From Hofstenia miamia (lineage: Eukaryota; Xenacoelomorpha; Acoela), in contig SCFE01000065.1 in assembly GCA_004352715.1 (NCBI GenBank), positions 920,615-984,614 of the forward strand: a DNA stretch of 64,000 bases, given 5' to 3'. The notes below the pieces were generated by a model. It searched no databases and had not been told where the DNA came from. It saw only the letters and a list, made by a program, of their open reading frames with translations. The position numbers and the translations under genes are program-made. Positions 36,656 through 49,302 of this stretch are shown here, in pieces (positions within the stretch are counted from its first letter, which is position 1; each line of letters starts with the position of its first letter).

Positions 36656-37826
36656 AAAACTATCAATTTATGAAAAATACAATAGCATGGCTCACTTAAA
36701 ATTTAACTTTGCTGCTAAAAAGAGCGTAAACATTGTTTACGTCATCGAAAACGTAGAGATTTCATAAGAACTCCTAAAACGCTTTATCAATTTAGAATTC
36801 GCCAATTATAATCTTCTGGTGTACTAAATTAACATTAATATTAAACTGCTTACGTTCTTTAATGATTTTAATTTTAGCGATCCTAAACACCCGATAATAT
36901 TTTCAAAATTTTTTTGGTGATCAAAACCTGAGGCTGAAAATGAATAAAAATAAGAACAATCTAACACTCAAGTTTTAAAAATATGAGAACAACGCATGTT
37001 GAACAATATTTTTCTAATTCTTATAAAAAAAGTATGAAGTGATTGTATTTAAGACGGCTGGATTTATCACTACGACATAAAACATAAAATAAACATTCGC
37101 AATGTAATCCATAGCATAGCAGTTTGGCCAATACGCAGCGATGCGTTTACGGGCCAACTACGAGCACTTAATTAAAATGTTACCTTTTCCTCAAAATTGA
37201 AAATAGTTCACTTTAATTCAAGATGTCATCAACCGATTTGTTCCTAATAAGAGACGAGATTGCATTTTGAGCATATATACTTGTGTAAAAAAACTTTGTG
37301 GTTACAATTTTTTTTCTGTAAAAGTGGGTGTCAGCCCCCCTGTTCGCCCCTCTCAATATGTACAAGATTGGGTGTTTTTACACAATGGTTACGTGGTCAC
37401 CTAATCCAAAATGGCTTTCAAATCTATAGACCGACTGGAATTCGTAGTTCCCCCCATAAAATTCATATAAATTTATTGTCAAAAACTAATAAAGTTTTAT
37501 TGAAGTGAAATCGAAGCAATAACAAGTTCGTTCATTTATTTCAAAAATGAAAAGTCGAAAATGCAATAGTGAATATTGAGTTAATAAAAGTAAACAAAAT
37601 GCTTTCCATATGTACTCAGTAAGAAAATATATATTAATGTTATACAATAACACGCCATCTAGTGAAGGTAATTAACACGATGTTTTGATAATTAAATTTG
37701 ATTGTATTATTTGCATGAACAATGTAATTACCAGATTTACACAAATGTATTTATTATACCCTAAAATATAACATTTAAGAAATCAAGTATAAATACAAAA
37801 TTGGCAAGATTTTAAAGAAATACATA
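36656..37826. other. AT-rich stretch, nothing supported
   Basis: A 82-codon frame at 37260-37508 has no known motif. No repeat pair was identified. Confidence 0.45.
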
Positions 37827-37834
37827 TACACAAA

Positions 37835-38185
37835 CAGGGTTGGCAAAAATGTATTTTTTTAAAAAAAACTCTTTAAACGTTTCAAACAATGTTTTTTTGC
37901 TCTTAGACAGAACCAGCTCAAGGTAAGAAAACTTTGCTAAAAACGCATGGTGGTAAACTTTGAATTATGATAAACTTATCAACATTCTTTTTTCGTTTCA
38001 TAAACGCAAAAAAACACAAGTTTTGCTATTTTTTCTGTAGAAAATCGGTTATAATAGTTAGGAAGGAATGGACGAAAGCCAATAATTATTTTCCAAATTT
38101 TCTTATATAAATTTAAAAAAACACAGCAAAAAACAGTGTTTAAAACATGTTTTAAGCAGCTCCTGTTTAAAACATGCCAACTCTG
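37835..38185. mobile_element. hAT-type MITE
   Basis: The left end is CAGGGTTGGCAAAAATG; the right end, inverted, is CAGAGTTGGCATGTTTT. A perfect 8-bp target duplication TACACAAA lies at 37827-37834 and 38186-38193. Length is 351 bp with A/T-rich interior and no coding. Confidence 0.9.
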
Positions 38186-38193
38186 TACACAAA

Positions 38194-39776
38194 TCACAGA
38201 AAATAAACGGAAACATTGATTTCTGAAAAAATCATGAATAATTTTTGGTGCGAATCACAGAACAAAATTTTTATATGTAATACTAACTTGAAAGTAAAAC
38301 TTGTTTAACACGTTTAAGATTCTGTTAAAAAAAATTCGTTTCTATATCAAATGCGCTATTGAACTTAAAAACCAAAATCCAAAAGTTATTTTTGGAAGAA
38401 TGTAAAACATGTGGAGTCCTTGACTTCGATTTTTGAAAGATTTAGATGAAAGTTGCTGATATTTATTGACTTTTCATGAAAAAACATAGAAATACCATAT
38501 TTAAAAATTTTAACAAAATTTAAGCACAACTACGTGAAATATTGTTGTATACTACGTAAACATTGTTTGTGGTACCTTTTCTACCCCAGACATTCAGCAT
38601 GAATCAATTGACTCTTGCATCTTGAAAAATAGTGTGAGCTACGCAATATTCAAAACTTAAACTGTAAAAGTGGATAGCCTTGCCTAGGAACGTATTCTAA
38701 AATGAGCGACCTCACGGCCTTCTATACGTTAGGTCTTGGTAATCGACAAATATTGTAACAAAATTGAAAAGTTTGACTGCTCGATAAAAAGTTTATTGAT
38801 AGAGGCCTTTACAATGGCTATTCTCAACATAGAATAGTTCACCCCAAGTTGTATCTACTAATACTCCAAAATGAATAAAAATTTGGGGCGTTTTGGAGAT
38901 ATAATAGTTTTCAAAAAATTTTGGAGACGGATATTCAACAATTATACTGCATTTTGAAAAGGAAATAGCTTTTTTCCTCTGTGAGAATAGAGCAAAATAT
39001 ATACATATATTTCATATAAAAAGAGGATAATCACAAAAAACTAGCCTTAAAGTATTGTATTGCAGCAACTATGGATTGGGTGTGGCCTGGCCCACGACGT
39101 GTTCCAATGGCTAAAATTCTGCTAAATTATTAGATACGATTAAGGATTAAAAACAGATTTACTGATGGCTATATAGTTAATATATTTTATATATCACTAT
39201 TCATGATCAGTACACATTGGGGGAATACTTTGGCAAAGAGGTTATGAAATGTCTTAATGCACTCATTTGTAGAATTCATTATGCTAGAGAATTGTAAAAA
39301 TAATTGTATTCTTAGAACTACTGGAACTATCATCAATAACAGAACCATAACAAATGAAAACAAGCGACACTGTCACCTTTAGAATGGCACTCAACTATAT
39401 TTTTGGGATTTTACAGTGTTTTTATGGTTTTTGATGCTTAGATTACACTATAATCTGTTGAATTATTTACTTGACGTACTTTTTTCTTGTCATCCAAAGC
39501 ATGTCTATATTGCTTGAGATAAATTCTAGAAAATCCTGAAAATAGTCAATAACTTGATACTCACAGTTAATTGTTATGGTTGTTGCTGAGTAAAAAAACG
39601 AAATAATATATAATTTTAATATTATGCTCATTTTAATTAATATCTACATTATTTGTAGAGATTTTTGCCCATACCAAACGTTGGAAACGACAGTAGTTTT
39701 TGGCGCATCCTGAAACAGAAATTGTATCGAACAACAACAAAATCAATACAAATTTTTAATAGCCTGCAGCAGTTTG
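38194..39776. other. AT-rich stretch, nothing seen
   Basis: No coding or repeat structure could be supported. Confidence 0.5.
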
Positions 39777-40085
39777 TTGAATTTATATTCGGATCCAATC
39801 GGACCCAAAAATCAACAATTTTTTTTAATTCGGATCTGTTTCGGATCCAATTTTTTTGTAAAAATAGTTTATATATATATTAATTACATAAATACATCTT
39901 CTACATTACATAACATTTTTTATATTCATTTTTTAAAAAATAATGATATGTTCCAAAGTTCTTTATTATTTATTGTTAGAATGCGTTCATTTATATTCGG
40001 ATCCACTTCGGATCAAAAAATCAATAATTTTTTTAAATTCGCATCGGGTCGGATCCGGATCTGAAAATTTTTGATCCGATACCAT
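39777..40085. repeat. Two direct repeats with GGATC motifs
   Basis: ATTTATATTCGGATCCA at about 39781 recurs at about 39990. Each is followed by CGGATC words and an AATCAA(C/T)AATTTTTTT segment. The right part ends with GGATCCGGATCTGAAAA and GATCCGATACC. Probably a decayed DNA transposon derivative; ends not defined. Confidence 0.45.
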
Positions 40086-40547
40086 CTATGCTAATATATA
40101 ATAAAATTTGCTGTAATTTTTAGTAGTAACTGCAATCGAATAAAGTTCATTATTGAGTTGGGAAGTAGAAAGCTGACAAAAGCACCAGCCATAGGCGGTG
40201 CATACGTCTAATGCAAAAAATACCAATATTAATCTTCGATTTTCAATCAAGATTTTGTGAAACCCACGATTTTTTACGATATTCCATGATTAGATTGATA
40301 CATAATATGCTGTTCCAAACTTCTTTTATTACCAGTAATGATACTATTTGCAAAAAATACATAACTGAATTATTGTATAGCTAGGATGAGGGAGATTGAT
40401 AATGATAGTGGTGGTTGTGTTACTTCTACCCAGGGTGTGCTTAATATAATTAACCGGATTTATTATTAACTTAACCGGTTTGCAATCGCTTTTAACTTGA
40501 TATTATAATATGCATAGTTACATTTTCAGGTTAAAAAGAAAAATTAT
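40086..40547. other. AT-rich stretch
   Basis: CAGGGTGTGCTTAAT at 40433 followed by TTAACCGG words looks like a hAT-type end, but no partner with a target duplication was found. Confidence 0.35.
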
Positions 40548-40685
40548 GTTATTTCTATGTTTCAACATCAAATTCGTCTATTGGATATATATATAAACTA
40601 TATACATATATATATAGTTTAAATATATATATATATATATATATATATCCAATAGACGAATTTGATGTTGAAACATAGAAATAAC
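40548..40685. repeat. Near-perfect hairpin around a TA-rich core
   Basis: The left arm GTTATTTCTATGTTTCAACA, continuing through CATCAAATTCGTCTATTGG into TATATA (40548 to about 40590), is matched exactly by its reverse complement ending at 40685. The loop is TATATA-rich with ATATAGTTTA. The whole palindrome is 138 bp. Confidence 0.9.
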
Positions 40686-40689
40686 TATG

Positions 40690-41915
40690 TATATAGTTTA
40701 TAACTCACTGTATATAAGACCAAGAATTACTTGTAACTAGAGAACAGTTTTAGCTGTGTTCTATTAGCAAGCTGATATACATGTATTCCAAAAATGTTAC
40801 AATACAGTACTACATTTTTTATCTTAAATCTTTTTTATCGACTCCATTGTGGATATCTTTATTTCCTTTCTTAATTAAATTTGGATAGACTTTTTGATCA
40901 TTCTTATTCAATATTTGCTTTATAAGAATCTCATGTTTAAGATCACGAAGAAGATAACAAATAACAAGTTTGATTCGAAAACACTTGCTATGGCCCATAA
41001 ACAGCCAGTACCGATGTGACATTATGAATAAATTTATCTAATTGAAATGAAGTGTAGCAAAAACAACATTTGCCACAATTTTGATAGTTTTTGAAGAACC
41101 ATTATTTGAATTGCAAAAATAGAGATCAGAACTAGAAATACAAGCAGGAGTTGTCGCATTGCATCATTTTCCGAATATTTCTATTGTTTTGGAATACCGC
41201 AATAATTGTAATCAATACCGGATTTTAACCTGATTAACATAACCTAATCGGAAGGAAGCGGGTTTAAGCGGACCGGATCGGATCTTAAATTGCTAGCAGA
41301 ATGAAAATCAAAATATAACATAAGATTATATAAATATTAGTCTTTTAGTAAGATGACCTCAAGGTCTTATTAAGAGCTCCAGTACGCAAGATGTTGAAAA
41401 CCCCTGCAGGGATGCAACTGGTGCGTTATTGAACTTGCAGTTGCCGGTAATGTTTTTTAATGAGAAATATACAATAGGAATTTGGTAATAGCGCAGCAAT
41501 AATTAATTTATTTGCGGGAATTTTAATCTGAGGGAAAGCCTTACAATTGTCTGTAATTGAAAGCAATGCAATATCACGTTTATTTGAAATTAAATTAAGA
41601 AGATCGCCAGTTATAATATCTCGGTAAATGCATATTTCGCGCTAAGTGGCAGCGCATATTGGCGTTTCCTCTTGAATGCGTTACCTACTTATTTTTAAAT
41701 AATACGGTTTCAAGTAAAACATCCACTCGATCAACTCGTCTTTCAATTAGACTAAAGCCAATATTCAAGAAATTAATGAATGCTGACGAACACAAGAGAT
41801 TGTTAGCCAATAATTCAAATACACTGCTTTCAAAATGCACACTCGAGGATTGGGAATTCCGCTTCAAATTTGCAACAATCGGTCTAATATGAGTTAAACC
41901 ATTTATCACTAAGAG
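40690..41915. other. Mostly AT-rich stretch with an unassigned ORF
   Basis: A 77-codon plus-strand frame at 41659-41892 contains LSIRLKPIFKKLMNADEHKR. It has protein-like composition but no recognised family. GGACCGGATCGGATC at 41274-41288 echoes the GGATC repeat. Confidence 0.35.
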
Positions 41916-41962
41916 CAGTGGCGGCGTAAGGGGGCTGATGGGGGCAGCGCCCCCTCCTCCTA
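41916..41962 (+). mobile_element. Solo hAT-type terminus
   Basis: CAGTGGCGGCGTAAGGGGG followed by a G/C-rich subterminal block (GGGGCAGCGCCCCCTCC) is typical of hAT MITE ends in animals. No right end or repeated flank was found within the next few kb. Confidence 0.5.
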
Positions 41963-43345
41963 AAATTGGAATTTCAGAAAAAAAACCAGAAATTTTATAA
42001 TTTAGCAAAAGCACTCTTAAATAATTTGTATGTTAAACAAAATATAATATACCTTGCTCCCCTTAACGAAAATTCACTCTGCAGCCTTTAACCAACAGCA
42101 ACTAGCCCAAGTGGACATCGAACCAGTTCAATAGTGCAAAGAATAAAGCTTACAAATATACTATAAGCAATAATTTTTTAACGTTCTATTACCCCAAATA
42201 CTGAAAAGCATTCCCTAATTATTTTTTCAAAGCCTTATGACCTTTTGCAAAGATAAACAATTAAAAGAAATACGTGCAATATTCTCAATCTAACCCCACT
42301 CCCTATTAGTTATAAATCTGTAGACATAAAACGGTGTATTTCGATGTTTTATAACATAAAAGCATATTTGTTTAATATCACTGCTTTTTTAAATGACCCA
42401 GTTCTAGTCTGTAGCTAAAAGACAGAACGTCGCATCATATTTGGCTCAGCATAAAGATGTAGCCTGCAAGCCTTTTTTTCAAAAGATGATAAGCATACTT
42501 AATACAATCCTGCCACATGTGTGCCTGATTTTGTCAATAATTTATCACCAGCAGTACTAGTAGCACCCAAGTACGGGATGTTCATCTTTATGGAGGCTGA
42601 GAGTCTTTTTACAAGATATAAAAATGTCCTATGTTCAAACAGGCATATTTTACCTGAAAACATTATAAAATACTTAAATATTCATGATAACCAGTGATTC
42701 TATATATTCATTTGCATTATAAGCTCATTTAATCACCTATATTTATACATTGTTTAATAAAAACATGTTTTTTCATATTGTGAAGTCCCTAATCATAGGT
42801 TAATCGATTTCATTGTATTGAATTTTATCTTGATTATTAATTTCATTTACAGTGTGATTGAGAACGTATTAAATTGAATGCATTAGTGTCGTTGGCATCA
42901 CAAGCATCCTCCCCCATTTGGGGATGGGGTGCTCGTTGACAGGAGGAGAGAGGCAAGTGTACATATACATAGCCGATGGCATGGAACGATAATTCATGTA
43001 AATTTATAAAGTAGTAGAAGAGAAGTCAAACTCGGACTCTTCAAAAGATTCTGGACAATTCCCCTCTGAGCTCATTATTTCCCAACGAATTTGCCAGGTA
43101 AGGAGCAAGTCAACACATTTTTAAATGCATATACACGATTGTTTAACTCACATTTACTGCATATTCAGCGTTTTATATTGTGATATCCATATATATTCAA
43201 GGGCAGTATCAAAGTTTTTCTATCCAATTTTAATGTAATTTTAGTTGTTCTTGTTATTACTCAAAAATTTCTTGGTAATTGTTGAATTGGGTAAGATTTC
43301 ACAAGTTTATTGTTTAATTGACCCAGTGACTTCTTTTTGCAAACA
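41963..43345. other. AT-rich stretch, nothing supported
   Basis: No exon, RNA gene or TIR pair seen. Confidence 0.5.
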
Positions 43346-43353
43346 ATCCAAAC

Positions 43354-43626
43354 CAGATTTGTCAACGAGCCGACATTTTTAAGCTCGGCACGCCTGGTTT
43401 CTTTTTGAGTATTTTCGGCTCGGCTCGGTTCGGCTCGCCACATAAAACCATTCAATGAGGCTCGTTTTAGATCGATATTTTTTCAAAAAATACTGCATTC
43501 TTAAACATTTTTAAATAGCTCTTCCTAAATATTTAATAAACATTTTAAAATATGATTATAAAAAAGGTATATTGAATAAAAAAATAAGAAAATGCTCTGT
43601 TTAAGCTCGGCTCGTTGGCAAGTCTG
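43354..43626 (-). mobile_element. GAGCC-array hAT-like MITE, copy 4
   Basis: A perfect 8-bp target duplication ATCCAAAC lies at 43346-43353 and 43627-43634. The ends are CAGATTTGTCAACGAGCCG and CGGCTCGTTGGCAAGTCTG. It is 273 bp, with part of the core deleted and a short GGCTC array at about 43410-43437. Confidence 0.92.
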
Positions 43627-43951
43627 ATCCAAACGTTTTGAACAAATTTCTGGCTCTAGTTCATTTAGACAGCATTTAAATAAATATTCTAGCAAACAAG
43701 TTCTTGAAAATCCTCATACTTGCTACAATAATTGCATGGCTTTCTACCTGGCGCAAGTCTAATGTCTAACTCTCAACAGAAAATGATACAAGGAAATTCC
43801 TAGTATAAGAATCTATTCATGTATAGCAATAAATAATAAGCTTTGCGTTTCATTTAAAATCTCATTTTCAACAAAAAATGGTAAATTACAACAACTTCAA
43901 ATACTATTCCACTGTCGGATTCGTGATTACTTTTGACGGAGGTGTGAGTAT

Positions 43952-44268
43952 CAGACTTGTCGACTAGTCGAGCTTCCAACGAGCCGAGCCGAGCCGAGCT
44001 GAGCCGAGCTTGAGCAGAGTATTGGATATACAACGACCGCTTATATTCAAAACAAATTCATAGTACTGCCTGTTAATTTGGTTATGCAGATTTTTCTTAT
44101 TTTTTCATTCAATAAGCCTTCCTTACAATCTCATTTTAGAAATGTTTCTTAAATAATGGGAAGAGCTATGTAAAAAATTGTTAGAACACAATGCTTTTAA
44201 ACAATATTGAGCTGAAACGAGCCTCATTTAAAGATTTTATGTGGCGAGCCGGCTCGTTGACAAGTCTG
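43952..44268 (+). mobile_element. GAGCC-array hAT-like MITE, copy 5
   Basis: The left end CAGACTTGTCGACTAGTCG is followed by a GAGCC array at 43980-44008; the right end is CGGCTCGTTGACAAGTCTG. The flanks GTGAGTAT and GGTGAGTT are only partly alike, so the target duplication is weak. 317 bp. Confidence 0.88.
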
Positions 44269-44776
44269 GGTGAGTTAAGATAATATACTAAACTGGGTAG
44301 GAACGAATTTCAGTGTGTAATTTTTATTTTCATCATTTTAGTGTATATTTCTTATGTTGTAGAGGTCCAAGGTAAAATAAAATGGTATTTTATAATCAGG
44401 TATTAAGAGGAAAAGCGGTTTATGACTAAAACAATTAACCTGTTTCTTCACTCCTACTAATAATATTGTATTAAATGACCGGTATTTTCAGAGGTTGGTC
44501 TGCTAATAACCCAACGTTAACCATGAAACAAAACCGAAAACGTTGATAACGAAAATTATCAATTAAAATGAACATATTTTTTGTAAAAAGAGCTCGTACA
44601 AAATGAACAAGGGTCAATTAGGCTAAAACTAAGAACACTATAAGAACATGAGGAGCCCCATGGCTGAAATTGTACAGAAGCATGATGAATGTGATGAAAA
44701 TTCACGGTGAGTGATCTTCTACATCTAGACTACAAATGAAAGAATGTTTCCTTTACTACTCACGAATCACGCAACT

Positions 44777-45296
44777 GAAACTTGTCAACGAGCCGTAATT
44801 TCTAAGCTCGGCTCGGCTCNNNNNNNNNNNNNNNNNNNNNNNNNNNNNNNNNNNNNNNNNNNNNNNNNNNNNNNNNNNNNNNNNNNNNNNNNNNNNNNNN
44901 NNNNNNNNNNNNNNNNNNNNNNNNNNNNNNNNNNNNNNNNNNNNNNNNNNNNNNNNNNNNNNNNNNNNNNNNNNNNNNNNNNNNNNNNNNNNNNNGCTCG
45001 GCTCGGCTCACCACGTAAAATCTTTCAATGACGCTCGTTTCAGCTCAATATATTTTTTAAAAATGTCGTGCTCTCAGAATTTTTTCCATTGCTCTTCCTA
45101 TTATTTAATAAAAATTTCTAAAATAAGATTATAAGTAAAGAATATTAAATGAAAAAATAAGAAAAATCTGCATAATCAAACTAACAAGCAGCACTATAAA
45201 TTTGGTTTGCTTAAAAACAGCTCGTTTTGGGCTCGTTGTATATCCAATACTCTGCTCAAGCTCGGCTCGGCTCGGCTCGGCTCGTTGACAAGTCTG
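44777..45296 (-). mobile_element. GAGCC-array hAT-like MITE, copy 6
   Basis: The left end is diverged (AACTTGTCAACGAGCCG after a changed CAG); the right end CGGCTCGTTGACAAGTCTG is intact. GGCTC arrays lie on both sides of the N run 44820-44995, which starts and ends within the array. A target duplication is not evident. Confidence 0.85.
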
Positions 45297-45304
45297 GAAA
45301 GCAC

Positions 45305-46240
45305 TCTAACAACAGAGTAAAAACACAAAAGCAGTTGCGTGTTAAAAAATATCACTGTATGCTTAATAGGGGTAGCTCTTGCTAAATTTTCAAAAATATA
45401 AAAGTTTTGCCATCACAGGTCTGAATCAATATTAGCCACTAATATAAGTAGAAAACTGTGGTCTTTGACAAATAAACGGATGGGATTCCCTTAGACTACA
45501 TTCGAGTTTCATTATTCATGGCATTAGACGCGTCTTAATCAAACGGTGACAATCCATTAACCGAAATAGGCTTACCAGCGTAATAAAGCTGCCAAGAACA
45601 GAGAAAACGCTCTAATCTTTGATTCAATTTAGAAAGCTTTTTACAAAAGCAATCAATAAAAAAACTAATTCCCTGACTTCATCCCTTATATACTTGAAAC
45701 AGTCACTAACAGTTGTTGTACGCAACTTAAATGTCTCAAATAATTCCTTCATCTGTGTAAGCGGGCGCGAAATTCAAATTCAATCAAAGCACGAAAAATC
45801 TGTAAAGTCACTTTGTCCTTGCCGTTGTAGTAATCATAATACACCTCATTACAAGAATTAATAATAATAAAGGATAGTGAAGAGTAATATCGCAGATTAA
45901 GTACTGATTGTGACCTCTAGCACATTTTTCATTTACAGGTTAACTATAGAATGTTTCAGGTTTTTTCTACTTCAAAGCTGCTCTGAAAATGTGCGTCTAT
46001 TTGAAAAACCGATGAAAATATGTCAACTTCGTGGAGTGCATTTTATATTAGCAGTTAAACAATTTCAATTTACGTCTCTGTGCTACTGTTTGACGTTGGC
46101 AGGTTTAACACTGCATGTGCTGCCCTGCGCCCGTTTATCTTCCAATGTCCGATGACCACCCACTGGAATTGACCCGGCGGCCCGGTTAGCCATCCATCCA
46201 TTGAAAAATAAATAAGACTACTACAAAGTAAAAACCACAT
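45305..46240. other. AT-rich stretch, nothing supported
   Basis: Plus-strand frames of 80-81 codons (45619-45861, 45910-46155) match no family and lack convincing splice boundaries. Confidence 0.4.
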
Positions 46241-46244
46241 GGTA

Positions 46245-46273
46245 NNNNNNTATATATATATATATATATATAT
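46245..46273. repeat. (TA)n microsatellite with 6-N gap
   Basis: Six Ns at 46245-46250 directly precede a TA tract. Confidence 0.9.
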
Positions 46274-46889
46274 GATTACTATACCAAATCGATTATATTT
46301 TTTACTATATAAATTTTTGAATACTTGTTTTTAATAAGAAATTTTAACCGACCAATAAATGCCCAGTGTGGTTTATATTAGATTGAGTACAGTGCGTGGG
46401 AAAGCAATTCTATAACGTAAAATCATCAGGAAATTGAAAACAATTGAGTATTTGAAGACTCTCCAAAATTGTTAAAACATAATAAGAGATCCTAAGATTA
46501 TATATTGAATTGTTAAACTGAGATCTAACTTCAAGTTAAGAAATTACTAGTTTTACAAATGATTTAAATTAATAATCTTTCACAAACCATGAACATCCCA
46601 GACAGTATTGGACGGAGATAATATATGCTCGTTCATTTGGTTGCCCGTCCACCCGGTAACTTTAATGCCCCGTACCCGCTCGCAGAACAGTAGTTTTTAC
46701 AACTCGGAGGATCACTTCTTCCTATAGTCAAATTTAGGCAAGTACTTAGGGCGCAGGTCTTCAATGTTTGTCTCCGCTACTCTACATGTAATAGAACTGG
46801 CACACTTATGTTCATCTATAAAGAGAAAATAAAGTAAAATTTATGAAGAAGTTCAGTAGCATAAAATGACATGGGACGCTGTGTTACCC

Positions 46890-46927
46890 GGTCTCCTAGT
46901 ACGTCATTAGGTTTTGCACCGGCCCTG
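46890..46927 (-). mobile_element. Solo hAT-type terminus
   Basis: Read in reverse, the end is CAGGGCCGGTGCAAAACC, a common hAT terminus and similar to the right end of 61545-62737. The matching left end was not found; the less AT-rich DNA at 46590-46800 may belong to the same element. Confidence 0.45.
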
Positions 46928-48136
46928 GCCAATCAACTAATTAACTTTGAATAAATTTACTACATTTATTCATTGTAAACGGAAACAAAATGTTGCGTTT
47001 AACAGAATCGCGAGTGATAAACCGACGAGACCCTACTTGATATCATGAATGCAAGAACATAGTCAGACATTGCGCAAGTGGCGGTCAGTAAACGTAATTG
47101 TTGTTTACCTTTATTAGCCAGACTGCTCCCGTCGAGATCATTTAAATTAAGTAGAGAATATTTATTTTCGCAATTTCAAACATGTCTACACAGCATGCTG
47201 CAACGTCAGTACTTCGAGTGATTACAGTGATTACACCAGGCTATTGTAAAAACTGTTTAGAAATTCGGTGTGCTCAATTCTGCAACAACTCCAAAATTAA
47301 AATTCACTCAGCAAAATCACTGTACTTACTTCTTTAATATATTACACACTTTTATTACCTACAATCGGTTTACGTCACGTAAAACACACAAATTCTTATT
47401 TTAAAAAAATTAAATGCGGTCAAAATTTAATAATTATAAAACATGAATTTCTAAGTTACTTGAGGTTAGCCAGCAGTTTTTGAGGGTAAAAGTCGCCTAT
47501 GGCCAGTGACCGGGGCTATGGTCCATGTTTGGTAACTACAGCCAATTTTATGAGTAAACTATGTACATACATTTAGAAAAAAATAGAAATTAATATCATA
47601 TAGTGCCTGGGTGCAAGGTGTTACTTTAACCAAATTAGAGCCTAAATTTACATTTCTTTGCATATATCCGGGTTGTAAATTTGACAAAAGTGTTTTTGCT
47701 GATCATTTTCGAAGTTAATTAGCAATTGTCAAACAACTGATGCTGAATATTTCGGTAAATGATTTTTACGGGAACTCTCGGTCAGGGGACAGCTATGGTT
47801 AAATAATCCCGGTACAAATTTTTCCTAATGCAATAAAAGGTTTTATTGAATATACTACAAGGTGTTCTCAATTAAGCTAGCTTTGATATAATACTAAAAA
47901 TAATTTTGTAAACTAGTTAACATTTAACTTCAAAAATCAAAGAAGGGTAGTTTCAAACGGCGATTGGATTTTGATATAGAAATTATGGACAGCAAACTCG
48001 TACAAAAAACATCTCTTCGTATATCGAAATGAATAATACATATTTTTAATTTTTTAATGGTTTTTGCAAATTTGCTACGACACCCTGAAAATTAGAATGT
48101 AACACATTATTCAAAGTTCGGTACAATACCTGGTCA
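46928..48136. other. AT-rich stretch
   Basis: CTATGGCCAGTGACCGGGGC near 47500 and a related GGTCAGGGGACAGCTATGG near 47780 look like pieces of a repeat, but no ends were defined. No gene. Confidence 0.35.
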
Positions 48137-48144
48137 AAACCAAC

Positions 48145-48673
48145 CAGACNTGGAAAATTTTGCAAAAAATTGCCAAATTATTGCCAAATATTTGGAAAGG
48201 ATTTTCCAAATTTTATGCAAACTTTCCAAATANNNNNNNNNNNNNNNNNNNNNNNNNNNNNNNNNNNNNNNNNNNNNNNNNNNNNNNNNNNNNNNNNNNN
48301 NNNNNNNNNNNNNNNNNNNNNNNNNNNNNNNNNNNNNNNNNNNNNGCTCGGCTCGTTTAAATTTTGTGTAAGTTCGGCTCGCCACATAAAATCTTTGAAT
48401 AAGGCTCGTTTTAGTTCGGTATTTTTTTAATAATATTGTGCTCAAAGAATTTTTTACATAGCTCTTCCTATTATTTAATAAACATTTCTTAAATAAGATT
48501 ATAGGAAAGGCAAACTGACTGCAAAAAATAAGAAAAACCTCCATAATCAAATTAACAAGCAGAACTATAAACTTTCTTTGCCTAAAATAGGCTCGTTTTG
48601 AGCTCGTTGTATATCAAATACTGTGCTCAAGCTCGGCTCGGCTCGTTAGAAGCTCGGCTCGTTGACAACTCTG
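48145..48673 (-). mobile_element. GAGCC-array hAT-like MITE, copy 7, with foreign insert
   Basis: A perfect 8-bp target duplication AAACCAAC lies at 48137-48144 and 48674-48681. Only CAGAC of the left end remains before a single N (48150). Then about 80 bp of TTTCCAAA/TTGCCAAAT-rich sequence foreign to the family and an N run at 48233-48345 follow. From 48346 the family sequence resumes to the right end GGCTCGTTGACAACTCTG. Confidence 0.85.
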
Positions 48674-48681
48674 AAACCAAC

Positions 48682-49294
48682 TACAAAGAACCTCCAATGT
48701 CCAGGTCCAATTGCAACTCATTCCAATTGGATTATGACAACAAAAAATGTATTAGTTTTATGTATTATACAAAATATTAGAATTCAATATATAGTGAAAG
48801 CTGCCCATTAGTTCATTATATTATACTGTGCATAACATTTAAATTTTTTAACGCAACTTGATGAGATTTATATCATACATAATACCTCGGTGAACAGAGT
48901 AACCGAAAATAATAGAGCATAAAAGAAATTAACAAAAAACTAATTAGAGAATAATTTCTCTAAATAGCAAAGCAAACAAATAAATATGTTGGAAACACAG
49001 GTACAATAATCAGTTTATGACCATTTTATTACCCAGTGGCTATAAAACCACTCATGCCTTAGGCCCCATTTGTGTCTAATTGTGCAGAACTCCAGACATA
49101 CATTCTCAGCTTCAAAATATTGTGGAATAATTGGGCGTAGTTATGACCAGGAATAAAGTTCAAAATGTCGACTAGGTTAAACTATGGTATCATTATTCAG
49201 GCAATTTTAATACTCTCCAAGCGTAATTCAACCAAAAATAATTCCAATAGAATCAAGTTTAAATGTCAATAAGAAGAATATTTGATCTCAGTGT
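48682..49294. other. AT-rich stretch between MITE copies
   Basis: Nothing seen. Confidence 0.5.
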
Positions 49295-49302
49295 ATTCAA
49301 AC

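Noticed and set aside
41685-42014. Minus-strand ORF of 109 codons
   Set aside because: It runs through a hAT-type terminus and its C-rich flank, and its composition reflects that repeat rather than a protein.
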